Positions 8,442 to 16,758 of a stretch of 41,456 nt of DNA are shown piece after piece. The position numbers were made by a program, and so were the translations under genes. Origin of the DNA: Gammaproteobacteria bacterium (GTDB taxonomy: Bacteria > Pseudomonadota > Gammaproteobacteria > Arenicellales > UBA868); NCBI GenBank assembly GCA_014239255.1, contig JAAZZE010000015.1, positions 1 through 41,456 of the forward strand, written 5' to 3'. Under the pieces are notes generated by a model, which worked only from the letters and a program-made list of their open reading frames with translations, was not told the origin of the DNA and made no database searches. Position 1 is the stretch's first letter, and every line of letters begins with the position of its first letter.

Positions 8442-9269
8442 TTAGAGCCCAGCAATGTTGAGATAAATCATATTCCATTTTTCCCCCCACACCAGTGCTA
8501 GCCAGCCTGCTCCTGCCAGGTAAGGCCCAAAAGGCAAGGGTTCGCTGCGTTGGTGGCGACGCAGCAGGATCAATGTGATCCCAATGACAGCTCCCACACC
8601 TGCGCTCAACAGAATAACCAGTGGTAACAGTTGCCAGCCCATCCAGGCGCCAAGAGCCCCCAGTAACTTGAAATCACCGTAGCCAAATCCTTCACGCCCG
8701 GTCAGCGCCCGGTAAGCATGGTATACCGCCCAGAGTATGCCGTAGCCTGATACCGCACCAATCAGTGCGGACAGCGGATCAGTAAAACCACCGATGGCGT
8801 TAACCAATAGTCCCGCAGCCAGCAACGGTAGGGTAATCCGGTCAGGCAGCAGAAAATGCTCAAGGTCGATAAAGGCTAGTGCGATGAGGGCCCAGGTCAG
8901 CACTAGCGCGGCAACAGTGGGCCACTGTAGTCCTAATTTCAGAACCACAACCAGTGATAACAAGGCGGTAAGTGCCTCGACTAGAGGATAGCGTAAAGAG
9001 ATACCAGTTCCACATTCCCGACAGCGCCCGTGTAGTAGCAGGTAACTCAGCAGAGGCAGATTCTCCCACCAACTCAGCGCATGTTCGCAACTTGGGCAGT
9101 GTGAGGGCGGCCAGGCAATGCCAGGGGGTAGCGTGGCGCCTTGCTCATCTTTTTCCCACTGCCACTGCATTTGCCTTGGAAGGCGCACGATCACGACGTT
9201 GAGAAAACTACCTATGAGCAAAGAAAATACTACCGTGACGATCGACAGTATCAAATCTTGTTCCAGCAT
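8442..9269 (-). CDS. pilD: PilD, type IV prepilin peptidase / N-methyltransferase
   Basis: PilD cleaves the leader of prepilins and methylates the new N-terminal Phe. Sequence evidence: an N-terminal membrane segment running into GSFLNVVIVRLP; the zinc-binding cytoplasmic loop with two CxxC pairs (CPSCEHALSWWENLPLLSYL and CRECGTGISLRYPLVE); and the aspartyl-protease motifs FIDLEHFLLPD and GREGFGYGDFKLLGALGAW (GxGD). About seven hydrophobic segments follow, as in the family. The start at ATG 9269 puts 23 residues before the FLNV motif, similar to Pseudomonas PilD. A GTG at 9290 would add seven residues. The substrate of this enzyme in the window is PilA. Confidence 0.95.
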   Translation of the reverse strand: MLEQDLILSIVTVVFSLLIGSFLNVVIVRLPRQMQWQWEKDEQGATLPPGIAWPPSHCPSCEHALSWWENLPLLSYLLLHGRCRECGTGISLRYPLVEALTALLSLVVVLKLGLQWPTVAALVLTWALIALAFIDLEHFLLPDRITLPLLAAGLLVNAIGGFTDPLSALIGAVSGYGILWAVYHAYRALTGREGFGYGDFKLLGALGAWMGWQLLPLVILLSAGVGAVIGITLILLRRHQRSEPLPFGPYLAGAGWLALVWGEKWNMIYLNIAGL

Positions 9270-9319
9270 CAAGGCCAGTTCGGCGCCCACCTTTGTTTAA
9301 CCAATCACCTTAGATGGCG

Positions 9320-10534
9320 TCAGACCACCGACCCCATTTTAAAGATAGGCAGATACATGGCAACTACCAGGGTTCCAACGATAACCCCGAGCACGGAGAT
9401 CATGATGGGCTCAATGAGTTTGCTCATGTTATCCACTGATTCACGGACCTCGCGCTCATAAAATTCCGCCGCTTTATCGAGCATTTTCTCCAGTTCACCG
9501 GATTCCTCGCCGGTTGTGGTCATCTGCAGAATCATGGCCGGGAACAGGCCAGTCTGCGTCATTGCCACAGAAAGGGCCTGGCCGGTGCTGACCGACTCGC
9601 GGATCTCCAAGCAGGCGTCATGGTAGACACGGTTACCGGTGGCACCAGCAACCGATTCGAGTCCCTCGACCAGCGGTACGCCGGAGCCGAACATAGTTGC
9701 CAGGGTACGTGCGTAGCGCGAAATCGAGGCCTTGCGCAGGATCCCACCGAAAACTGGCAAGCGCAATGACAGACGGTCGACCCCATGGCGCATGGCAGGC
9801 GAACGGCGATAGACCGCAGACACTGCCACGAAGGCACCGACGATAACTCCAAACACCTGTATCCAGTAATCCCGAAAGCTTTTGGATAGATCAATCACCG
9901 CCGCAGTCAGTCCAGGGAGGCTGGCGCCAAACCCGGCGAATAGATCCTCAAACTGGGGAATAACAAACACCAGCAGCAGTACGGTGACGACAAAGCCCAC
10001 CACCATAACGGCTGCCGGGTACCACATGGCTCCTTTAACCTTGGATTTGATCTCCTCCAGGTTTTCCATGTAGGTGGCGACTTTATCCATCAGGTCATCC
10101 AGGTTACCGGAGCGCTCACCTACGGCCACAAGGCTGGTATAAAGTTCGTCGAACTGGCGGGGAAACTTTGCCAACGCTTCGCTCAGATTGGTACCGCCCT
10201 CTACGTCGGCACGGATGCTGCCAAAGATATCCCGAATGCCTGGGTGATCGGTGCCGACGGCGATGGCCTTGTAAGATTGGGCGATCGGAATGCCTGCACC
10301 CAGCATGGTGGCTACCTGTCGGCTGGCAATGGAAATATCTTTGGGTTTAATCTTCTTGCTAAAAAGCGGTTTGGGTTTCTTGCGAATCGTTTTGGCGCTG
10401 ATGCCTTCACGGCGCAGGGTACTACGCACAAAAGCAGGTCCCTGCGCTTCCAGTTCCCCCGAGACTTTCTTGCCCCGGCGGTCGGTGCCCGACCAGGTGA
10501 AGGTTGCCAGTTTTTTTTCGGTTTTAGCGACCAA
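9320..10534 (-). CDS. pilC: PilC, type IV pilus inner-membrane platform protein
   Basis: PilC is the polytopic platform that couples the PilB ATPase to pilin polymerisation. It has two T2SF domains. The first includes SRQVATMLGAGIPIAQSY, EGGTNLSEALAKFP and LVAVGERSGNLDDLM; the second includes YARTLATMFGSGVPLVEGL and MTTTGEESGELEKMLDKAA. Membrane helices follow each, and the protein ends IVVAMYLPIFKMGSVV-like (VVAMYLPIFKMGSVV). Start choice: family members begin shortly before the ATFTWSGTDRRGKKVSG region, which fits the TTG at 10534 (giving MVAKTEKKLATF) that follows the pilB stop by two bases. An ATG at 10567 would overlap pilB by 29 bases and add 11 atypical residues. About 404 residues, as expected. 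Confidence 0.93.
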   Translation of the reverse strand: MVAKTEKKLATFTWSGTDRRGKKVSGELEAQGPAFVRSTLRREGISAKTIRKKPKPLFSKKIKPKDISIASRQVATMLGAGIPIAQSYKAIAVGTDHPGIRDIFGSIRADVEGGTNLSEALAKFPRQFDELYTSLVAVGERSGNLDDLMDKVATYMENLEEIKSKVKGAMWYPAAVMVVGFVVTVLLLVFVIPQFEDLFAGFGASLPGLTAAVIDLSKSFRDYWIQVFGVIVGAFVAVSAVYRRSPAMRHGVDRLSLRLPVFGGILRKASISRYARTLATMFGSGVPLVEGLESVAGATGNRVYHDACLEIRESVSTGQALSVAMTQTGLFPAMILQMTTTGEESGELEKMLDKAAEFYEREVRESVDNMSKLIEPIMISVLGVIVGTLVVAMYLPIFKMGSVV

Positions 10535-10538
10535 GAGC

Positions 10539-12266
10539 TCAGGTGCTGGTGACTCGCAGCACTTCATCAAGACTGGTGATGCCCGAGCGCACTTTGACCA
10601 GTCCGGCCTGGCGCAGGGTCATTACACCCTCGGCCGCAGCTTGTTGCTCGATTTGATCCTGGCCGGCATTACGAATAATCAAACTGGTAACGGCTTCACT
10701 GACAGGCATCACCTGGAAAATCCCGGTGCGTCCCTTGTAACCACCAGTGCATTCGTCACAGCCGTTAGGCCCAAACAACTCTAGTTTCTTGTGATCTCCC
10801 GACGGTGAGAATCCGGCGCTGAGCAGCACCTCTTCAGGGTACTTGGCCGGTTTTCGGCAGGTTTTACACAGTCGGCGGATCAGTCGCTGTGCCATGATCA
10901 GGTGGACTGAAGATGCAACGTTGAAAGGCTCTACGCCCATATTCAATAGCCGGACCACAGTGGCTGGTGCATCGTTGGTGTGCAGGGTAGACAGTACCAG
11001 GTGCCCAGTTTGCGAGGCTTTCACCGAGATGTCAGCGGTTTCCAGATCGCGAATCTCGCCAACCATAATGATATCGGGGTCCTGTCGTAAAAAGGAGCGC
11101 AGTGCTGTGGCAAAGGTCAGGCCGGCTCTTTCATTGATATTGACCTGATTAATGCCCGGAAGATTGATTTCGATGGGATCTTCGACACTGCTGATATTGA
11201 CCACAGGCGAATTCAGTGTGGACAAGGCTGAGTACAGTGATATTGTCTTGCCACTGCCGGTAGGTCCGGTTACCAGTATCATGCCGTAGGGTTTACGGAT
11301 TGCTGCTTCATAAAGGCTGAATTGCTCGGGTTCCAGGCCCAACGCTTCGAGTCCCAGATCGCTACCGCTGCTGTCGAGCACGCGGATGACGACTTTTTCG
11401 CCAAACTGGGTGGGCAGTGTACTGACGCGAAAATCGATCTGGTGATCCTTGGACAACCGCAGTTTCATCCGCCCGTCCTGGGGCATCCGCCGTTCAGCGA
11501 TATCCAGGCGTGACAGTATCTTGATACGCGCTGTGATTCTGGCGCTGAGGGATAGTGGCGGGGTTGCGATTTCGTGGAGTACGCCATCGAGTCGGTAACG
11601 AATCCGGAGTTTTTCTTCATACGGCTCGATGTGTATGTCGGATGCTTTTTGGCGTATCGCATCCATGAAAATTTTGTTTACAAAGCGTACCACCGGGGTA
11701 TCGACCTCGGCATCTTTGGCGCCTGGGATTTTGGAATCCTCTTCAGTTATGCTGTCGAGGCTGTTATCCTGGTTCAGGTCGGCCAGTTCTGAACTGATGC
11801 CGCTGACAATGTCATGGATAACCTTGTTGAGCAGATCCACATCAACCAGGATGGCTTCTACGCCAAAACCGGTCTGAAAGATGAAGGCATCGAGTCCGGT
11901 AATATCGGCAGGATCAGATACTGCGAGAAAAACCTTTGAGCCGCGTTGAAAAAGTGGAAGCACCCCGTGAGTTTCCAAAAAGCGGGTATCGACTAAATCC
12001 AACGGTCGCTGAGTAAGATCGAATGCCGCCAGATCCATCAGTGGCATGCCTGATTCCTCGGAGGCGCAGCAAAGTAATCGCCCGCGGTCGATCTCTGATT
12101 GGGTCAGAGCTTCACGCAAAAAAGAGTGGTGATGTTTTTGCGAGGCATCATGAATCTCACGTGAACGCTCGCGAGTGACCAATTGCCGCTCCACCACGCG
12201 ACGCGCCAGCCCACTTAAAGTGGCACCCCTGACGGCAATCGAGTATGCGGCTTGGCTGTTTTCCAT
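10539..12266 (-). CDS. pilB: PilB, type IV pilus assembly ATPase
   Basis: PilB is the hexameric cytoplasmic ATPase powering pilus extension. The 575-residue protein has an N-terminal GspE-N/MshEN-like domain (about residues 60-160). The ATPase core follows: Walker A GPTGSGKT at 334-341, the Asp box DIHIEPYEEKLRIRYRLDG, Walker B DPDIIMVGEIRD, the His box GHLVLSTLHTNDA, and a tetracysteine zinc motif (CKTCRK with CDECTGG). Retraction ATPases such as PilT lack the N-terminal domain and zinc motif, so the PilB call is firm. It heads the reverse-strand pilB-pilC-pilD-coaE operon, divergent from pilA across a 260-base region. The start is the ATG at 12266. Confidence 0.96.
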   Translation of the reverse strand: MENSQAAYSIAVRGATLSGLARRVVERQLVTRERSREIHDASQKHHHSFLREALTQSEIDRGRLLCCASEESGMPLMDLAAFDLTQRPLDLVDTRFLETHGVLPLFQRGSKVFLAVSDPADITGLDAFIFQTGFGVEAILVDVDLLNKVIHDIVSGISSELADLNQDNSLDSITEEDSKIPGAKDAEVDTPVVRFVNKIFMDAIRQKASDIHIEPYEEKLRIRYRLDGVLHEIATPPLSLSARITARIKILSRLDIAERRMPQDGRMKLRLSKDHQIDFRVSTLPTQFGEKVVIRVLDSSGSDLGLEALGLEPEQFSLYEAAIRKPYGMILVTGPTGSGKTISLYSALSTLNSPVVNISSVEDPIEINLPGINQVNINERAGLTFATALRSFLRQDPDIIMVGEIRDLETADISVKASQTGHLVLSTLHTNDAPATVVRLLNMGVEPFNVASSVHLIMAQRLIRRLCKTCRKPAKYPEEVLLSAGFSPSGDHKKLELFGPNGCDECTGGYKGRTGIFQVMPVSEAVTSLIIRNAGQDQIEQQAAAEGVMTLRQAGLVKVRSGITSLDEVLRVTST

Positions 12267-12430
12267 AACAGGTGTCTGGTGGTGTCGCCCAGTGGAGAAG
12301 GTCTCGTAGAGTTACCTCTTTAAAATAAGCCACTAAGCCATCTTTACACTATAAATATTATTGAAACTGTAACAGATTATCTCAACGAAAGTGCAGCGAT
12401 AGAGCCTCCGCATTAGATAAACGTGCTGTT

Positions 12431-12452
12431 AAGTGTGATCACTATCACATTT
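12431..12452 (+). promoter_or_regulatory. CRP/Vfr-type operator with candidate class II promoter before pilA
   Basis: TGTGA (12434-12438), six bases, TCACA (12445-12449) is an exact match to the CRP half-site pattern, and the flanks AAG/TTT also fit. Downstream lies an AT-rich TAGAAT (12472-12477), with an alternative TATAAG overlapping it at 12477-12482. If transcription starts near 12483-12484, the palindrome is centred at about -41.5/-42.5, the class II CRP position, where CRP replaces a good -35 box. I see no -24/-12 sigma-54 element in this region. Site pattern is seen; regulator and start site are inferred. Confidence 0.75.
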
Positions 12453-12526
12453 ACTAAGTTCCTTGGTTTAATAGAATATAAGTTACACTACGGCAAGTTT
12501 GAGATGAACAAAGGAAGGGAAATTAA

Positions 12527-12961
12527 ATGAAACAAACGAGTAACAGGACTGATAGAAAACAGGGTGGTTTCACTTTAATCGAATTGATGATCGTGGTAGC
12601 GATCATCGGCATCCTGGCAGCGATCGCGATACCGGCTTACACAACTTATACGCAAAAAGCGAGATTCACCGAGGCGGTGTTGGCTGCTGCGACTTTGAAA
12701 ACCGATGTGGTCACTTATATTCAAACTGAGGGTTTAACTGCCCTCACTACTGTAAATAGCGGTACTGGCTCGATTCCAGACACTGTCACCGCAACAGCCA
12801 CCGTAAATGGCAGTACAGTGGCCGCTGGCGTGATCACCATTACCTGGAGGAGTGATAGTACGGCACTGGCAGGGTTAACCTATATCTTTACTCCTAGTGG
12901 TGCGACATCGCCTATTTCATGGGTGGACACCGGCACCGGGTGTGATGCGGATTATTGCTAA
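12527..12961 (+). CDS. pilA: PilA, major type IV pilin (type IVa)
   Basis: This prepilin has a short basic leader ending in GG (residues 13-14), then the mature N-terminus [20 protein letters not shown] with the essential Glu at position 5. PilD cuts after Gly14 and methylates Phe15. The hydrophobic N-terminal helix continues to [14 protein letters not shown]. The globular part is Thr/Ala-rich. A small C-terminal disulfide loop is formed by the last residues (CDADYC, Cys139 and Cys144), much shorter than in Pseudomonas pilins. The total of 144 residues is normal. A strong Shine-Dalgarno (AAGGAAGGG) precedes the ATG. The gene is monocistronic: divergent from pilB and followed by its own terminator. 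The CRP-type operator 75 bases upstream suggests control by cAMP. Confidence 0.96.
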   Translation: MKQTSNRTDRKQGGFTLIELMIVVAIIGILAAIAIPAYTTYTQKARFTEAVLAAATLKTDVVTYIQTEGLTALTTVNSGTGSIPDTVTATATVNGSTVAAGVITITWRSDSTALAGLTYIFTPSGATSPISWVDTGTGCDADYC

Positions 12962-12985
12962 CGCATTGAATCATTTTTAGAGAAC

Positions 12986-13010
12986 GCCCTTTTCGGAGGG
13001 CATTTTCTTT
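12986..13010 (+). terminator. Rho-independent terminator of pilA
   Basis: GCCCT (12986-12990) pairs with AGGGC (12997-13001) across TTTCGG, followed by ATTTTCTTT. It starts 25 bases after the pilA stop on the coding strand, consistent with a single-gene transcript for pilin. Confidence 0.8.
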
Positions 13011-13093
13011 AGCTACAACTTTGAGTGTTTGGACCCAATCGGAAGCCATTTAGGTCGGTGGCTATGGGCCTCGTGATCATGACAAGTTGGCGC

Positions 13094-13846
13094 TTACTCA
13101 GGTGTACGTGCACAGACCCAGACATCAACACGATTAGCACCGGCAGCCTTTAGCACTCTACTGATCTCGTTGGCAGTGGCGCCGGTGGTAAGGATGTCAT
13201 CCACCAGGGCGATATGTTTGTTTTCAAGCGATCCTTTGCAGTGAAAGGCATCTTTGAGGTTTTGCTGTCTTTGAGATGCGTTTAAAGTGGATTGACGATC
13301 AGTTTCCCGTAGTTTCTTGATTATTGTGCTGTTGGCCGGTATGCCGAGTTGCCGGCCTATCAGCTGTGCCAGAAAGACGGCCTGATTGAGTCCTCTTTTG
13401 CGCACCGCTCTATGGGTCATCGGTACACCGACCAGTAGGTCAGGCATTAGCTCGCCAGATTCTCGAACCGTGTCGGCTATTAACCCTGCCGCCGTCCGCG
13501 CAAAAGATAGCTGTTGGCGGTACTTCAGGGCACACAACATCTGATCTATCGGATCCTGGTAGCGTAGCGGCGCAATAACGCTGTCAAAGGTGGGCGGGCG
13601 GCGCTGACAGTGCCCGCAAAGGCTCTTATGCACCATGGGTAAGGCGCATCGTTCACAATAAGACTGGTTAACCGGTAGCCTGGCCCAGCAGTCCTGGCAA
13701 AGGCCGTGGCAGTATTCGACTCCTAAACGACACAAAAGGCAGCACGGTGGCGCAATCCATTCCAGCAGTGACAGCGCCGTGGCCCGCACTGACTTGATAC
13801 TAGTTAACCAGGTCGGGTGGTTTCGGGTCGCACATGGATCGGGCAT
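13094..13846 (-). CDS. comF: ComF family protein (phosphoribosyltransferase-like)
   Basis: ComF/GntX proteins have an N-terminal zinc-binding part and a PRPP-type phosphoribosyltransferase domain and are linked to uptake of single-stranded DNA in transformation. Visible here are cysteine pairs CCLLC, CQDCW, CERC and CGHCQRRPP in the first 80 residues. Then come LRYQDPIDQMLCALKYRQ, VGVPMTHRAVRKRGLNQAV, LRETDRQSTLNASQR, and the PRPP motif ALVDDILTTGATA near residue 220. The 250-residue length is usual. It is divergent from bioC, the common order in Gammaproteobacteria (comF / bio genes). With type IV pili next door a competence role is plausible, but comF is often found in strains not known to be transformable. 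Confidence 0.88.
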   Translation of the reverse strand: MPDPCATRNHPTWLTSIKSVRATALSLLEWIAPPCCLLCRLGVEYCHGLCQDCWARLPVNQSYCERCALPMVHKSLCGHCQRRPPTFDSVIAPLRYQDPIDQMLCALKYRQQLSFARTAAGLIADTVRESGELMPDLLVGVPMTHRAVRKRGLNQAVFLAQLIGRQLGIPANSTIIKKLRETDRQSTLNASQRQQNLKDAFHCKGSLENKHIALVDDILTTGATANEISRVLKAAGANRVDVWVCARTPE

Positions 13847-13951
13847 GATTCCAATGGTGCCGCTGAATTACGGTGTTGGCTGTGTCATTTTTCACAGCCA
13901 GCGCGTTAACATCCAAAGATTGGCTCTTGAGCCCAGTCAGGTGCACTCCCT

Positions 13952-14797
13952 TTGAAAAACGATTTGTCGTATCTGGAAGAAAGCGCTGTGCAGCAGGCAA
14001 CACAGCGCGCTGCCGATCTTGATCCGGCCGATAACGTGCTGGCTCGGCATACCGGCAAAGAATTGCTTGACCGACTATCACTACTGACATTAGCTCCCAG
14101 AATCATTCTTGATCTTGGGTGTGGGGCAGGAGTCGAAGCCGATCTGTTGGCCCAATGCTATCCAGGTGCCATGGTTGTTGGCCTTGATGCCTGTGGTGCA
14201 CCGTTATTTAAACACGTCCCTTGCCGGTCCTTTTTGGCAACGGTGGGCGATGCCGGCCTCTTGCCGTACCAGGACGGGGTTTTTGATCTGGTGGCATCTA
14301 ACCTGCTATTGCCCTGGTGTGATGTCGATAAAGTATTAGGTGAGGTTGCCCGGGTATTGCGCCCAGGCGGCGCGTTGGTGTTCGCCACTTTGGGACCGGA
14401 TACCCTGTGCGAGGCGAACGTCGCCTGGGATCATGTCGACACCTTTGCTCACGTACATGATTTCACCGACATGCATGATCTTGGCGATGCTTTGATACAG
14501 CATGGTTTTGTGGAGCCGGTGATGGATGTACAGATGCTTGGCCTAACCTTTTCAGATATTCGAGGGCTGGTCAGGGATTTGCGCGCTCTGGGTGGCACCA
14601 ACGCTCTGACGACCCGGCGGCGTACGCTGACCGGCAAGGATCGCTGGCAGGCCTTTGCAAGTGCCTACCCTCATCGCCCGACTGACGGGGGCCGGGTACG
14701 CACGACTTTCGAGCTGGTTTATGCCATAGCCTGGGCCAGTTCAAGTTCGACCAGTAATGGTTCCGGTATTCACGTGTCCATACCCCAGCCGTCTTGA
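13952..14797 (+). CDS. bioC: BioC-like malonyl-ACP O-methyltransferase
   Basis: BioC methylates the free carboxyl of malonyl-ACP so that fatty-acid enzymes can build the pimeloyl moiety of biotin. The SAM-binding motif I is ILDLGCGAGVEADLLAQ, followed by VVGLDACG and the motif II region FDLVASNLLLPWCD. BioC-like features follow: LRPGGALVFATLGPDTLCE, VHDFTDMHDLGDALIQHGFVEPVMD, and LRDLRALGGTNALTTRRRTL. The start is a TTG at 13952 preceded by AGGTG eight bases upstream; there is no in-frame ATG before the domain. No other bio gene (bioA, B, F, D, H) lies in the window, although bioC usually ends a bio cluster, so here it stands alone between comF and the relic before cyoE. A BioC-like methyltransferase of other function cannot be excluded. 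Confidence 0.8.
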   Translation: MKNDLSYLEESAVQQATQRAADLDPADNVLARHTGKELLDRLSLLTLAPRIILDLGCGAGVEADLLAQCYPGAMVVGLDACGAPLFKHVPCRSFLATVGDAGLLPYQDGVFDLVASNLLLPWCDVDKVLGEVARVLRPGGALVFATLGPDTLCEANVAWDHVDTFAHVHDFTDMHDLGDALIQHGFVEPVMDVQMLGLTFSDIRGLVRDLRALGGTNALTTRRRTLTGKDRWQAFASAYPHRPTDGGRVRTTFELVYAIAWASSSSTSNGSGIHVSIPQPS

Positions 14798-15137
14798 CGC
14801 GAATCCCGGGTCAGAGCGGCTCTCCCGTCGCCCGCGACCATTGGAACCGACAACCTGTCAGCGCGAGGAAATGCTATTTTTAAGGAGCCAATAAGGGGGG
14901 CGTCATGCTTGATGATTTGGCGGGTCCTATGCTAGTGTTCGCGCCAGTTTTCCTTGACTCATAGCCCCCTTTGGCTGGTGAGTTGCGGATTTATCTGCTG
15001 AACCCTCCGGGCAATCTGATGATGAGTTATCCCATAGATGCTGATCTGGCGGATTTGGGCAAAGGCATCGGACGGTTGCTGCACGCATCACGTGTTGGCT
15101 AAGAGACTTTTTTGATCCCGAATAATTCATTACTGTT
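14798..15137 (+). other. 340-base intergenic stretch between bioC and cyoE
   Basis: The first 105 bases show no recognisable element. At 14905-14964 there is a 19-codon frame (MLDDLAGPMLVF...) ending in TAG, preceded by a run of six G. Directly after that stop, in the same frame, comes the gene relic described separately (14965-15102). The last 35 bases precede the cyoE ATG. No terminator or good promoter is evident. Confidence 0.5.
14965..15102 (+). pseudogene. Relic: C-terminal end of a cox-cluster SCO/thioredoxin-like assembly protein
   Basis: An open stretch of 45 codons, closed upstream by TAG at 14962, ends in TAA at 15100-15102. Its translation includes ELRIYLLNPPGNLMMSYP and IDADLADLGKGIGRLLHAS. 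This closely resembles, from memory, the C-terminus of the small membrane-anchored protein encoded between surf1 and ctaA in cytochrome c oxidase gene clusters of Pseudomonas and relatives (pattern xIYLVDPxGNLMMRYP, then DADPxGxxKDLKRLL). Neither the N-terminal part nor a ribosome-binding site is present, and ctaA, which should follow, is missing: cyoE starts 36 bases later. I read it as the scar of a deletion in a cox cluster. Homology is inferred from memory, not from a search. Confidence 0.55.
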
Positions 15138-16076
15138 ATGAAGGTCCAGGTCTCACCCCATTCACGCACACCGGCATCCTCAGCACAGGGGCTATCTGCC
15201 TACTACGAGTTGACCAAGCCGCGAGTGGTCGCGCTGATCGTATTTACTGCGATTGTTGGTATGTTTCTATCGGTTAACGGTATGGTGCCTTTGCCGATCC
15301 TTATTTTTGGCGCCTTGGGTATTGGGCTTTCGGCGGCGTCTGGGGCTGCCTTTAATCACTTGCTGGATCGTCGTGCGGACCAGGTGATGGCCCGCACGGC
15401 TCGACGGCCTTTGCCCAGCGGCACGGTTAATGGTCCCCGCGCCGCGATGTTTGCGAGCGCGTTGGCTGTGATATCAATGGTGTTACTGGTGACGCAGATC
15501 AATATCCTGACTGCTGTGCTGACTTTCGCCTCCATGATCGGTTATGCCGTGGTCTACACGGTTTGGCTGAAGCACGCGACTCCTCAGAATATCGTGATTG
15601 GCGGTGCGGCAGGCGCTATGCCGCCGATGCTTGGATGGTCAGCTGTGACTGGAAATATTGCGCCGGATGCTTTAGTGCTGTTTTTGATTATCTTTGTTTG
15701 GACACCGCCTCATTTCTGGGCGCTTGCGTTGTATCGCCGTGAAGAATATGCGGCTGCGAATATCCCGATGCTGCCGGTCACCCACGGCGAGAAGCACACC
15801 TTATTGCAAATGCTGCTCTATACCGTGCTGCTGTTTGCTGTAAGTATGCTGCCCTTTGCCACTGGTATGTCAGGATGGATGTATCTTGTCGGCGCACTGG
15901 TGTTAGGCGGCACTTTTCTGATGTACGTTGTTCGGCTTTATCGTAATTACAGTGATGATCTGTCTCGTCAAACCTTTAGTTTTTCGATCCAGTATCTGGC
16001 TATGCTCTTTGCCCTTATGCTGGTTGATCATTATCAGCTTGCCTTGCGTAACATTCTAACTGGCGTGCTGGCCTGA
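15138..16076 (+). CDS. cyoE: CyoE/CtaB, protoheme IX farnesyltransferase (heme O synthase)
   Basis: This UbiA-superfamily membrane enzyme adds a farnesyl chain to heme B to make heme O, needed by heme-copper oxidases. The family signatures are YYELTKPRVVALIVFTAIVG at the N-terminus, the first Asp-rich motif as NHLLDRRADQVMARTARRPL, VYTVWLKHATPQNIVIGG, GWSAVTG, the second motif WTPPHFWALALYRREEY, and IPMLPVTHGEKHT. About nine hydrophobic segments are present. The 312-residue length is normal. ATG 15138 begins MKVQVSPHSRT. In related bacteria it sits between ctaA and sco1 in the cox cluster; here its upstream neighbour is only a relic and downstream is a DUF938 gene, so it appears to survive from a disrupted cluster. 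Confidence 0.96.
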   Translation: MKVQVSPHSRTPASSAQGLSAYYELTKPRVVALIVFTAIVGMFLSVNGMVPLPILIFGALGIGLSAASGAAFNHLLDRRADQVMARTARRPLPSGTVNGPRAAMFASALAVISMVLLVTQINILTAVLTFASMIGYAVVYTVWLKHATPQNIVIGGAAGAMPPMLGWSAVTGNIAPDALVLFLIIFVWTPPHFWALALYRREEYAAANIPMLPVTHGEKHTLLQMLLYTVLLFAVSMLPFATGMSGWMYLVGALVLGGTFLMYVVRLYRNYSDDLSRQTFSFSIQYLAMLFALMLVDHYQLALRNILTGVLA

Positions 16077-16110
16077 CTGCCAGAACTCTGAAGGTGCGCA
16101 GACTTTACAG

Positions 16111-16737
16111 GTGCTCGTGAATACAGGTAGCGAGCCTGGGCCGAAGCCCTATGCGGTTGCGTGCGACCGAAACCGAGATCCGATCCTCGCGGTTTTGCGC
16201 CGAGTTCTTCCTGACCAGGGGCAAGTGTTGGAAATCGGCAGCGGCACCGGACAGCATGCTGCATATTTTTCTGCTGCCCTGCCTCATCTACAGTGGTTAC
16301 CTAGTGACTTGCCAACCCGATTGCCGGGAATCGCCCAGTGGTGCGATCAATCGGACAACGATAAGTGCCTGACACCGGTCGCGATTGATCTGCTGGGTGC
16401 ATCATTGTCCTTGCCGCGCTCGGATGCGATCGTCTGTATCAACACCGTCCACATTGTCGCTTGGACGGGGGTTCAGAATCTCTTCAAGGCAGCACGGGAT
16501 TGCCTCTCACCGGGGCAGGTCCTGTACCTGTATGGCCCCTACCGTTACGCTGATCGGCCATTTGAGCCTAGTAACGAGGAGTTCGACCGCTGGCTCAACG
16601 CACGTGATCCCCTGAGTGGTGTGCGTGATTTCCATACGGTACGAGATCTTGCGGCGTCCTGCGCATTTGATTTGTCGTTGGACTTACCGATGCCATCGAA
16701 CAATCGTTCACTGTGCTTTACCCGCAGCGAAGATTAA
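16111..16737 (+). CDS. DUF938 family SAM-dependent methyltransferase
   Basis: A 208-residue protein of the DUF938 family; its substrate is unknown. The N-terminal signature KPYAVACDRNRDPILAVL and SAM motif VLEIGSGTGQHAAYFSAALP are diagnostic. Other family segments follow: LPSDLP, DAIVCINTVHIVAWTGVQNLF, YLYGPYRYADRPFEPSNEEF, RDPLSGVRDFHTV and LPMPSNNRSLCF. The start is GTG at 16111; a second GTG two codons later is possible, and neither has a strong Shine-Dalgarno sequence. It lies 34 bases after cyoE on the same strand, so the two may be cotranscribed, but I know of no functional link. It is convergent with pyrD, 21 bases apart. Confidence 0.88.
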   Translation: MLVNTGSEPGPKPYAVACDRNRDPILAVLRRVLPDQGQVLEIGSGTGQHAAYFSAALPHLQWLPSDLPTRLPGIAQWCDQSDNDKCLTPVAIDLLGASLSLPRSDAIVCINTVHIVAWTGVQNLFKAARDCLSPGQVLYLYGPYRYADRPFEPSNEEFDRWLNARDPLSGVRDFHTVRDLAASCAFDLSLDLPMPSNNRSLCFTRSED

Positions 16738-16758
16738 AGTCAGCCTTACTGTTATTTA

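Noticed and set aside
12300-12526. Possible sigma-54 promoter before pilA
   Set aside because: No TGGCAC-N5-TTGCA-like sequence found; the CRP-type site with a -10-like box explains the region better.
14927-15169. An 80-codon reverse-strand frame between bioC and cyoE
   Set aside because: No recognisable protein, no ribosome-binding site, and it overlaps both the relic and the start of cyoE.
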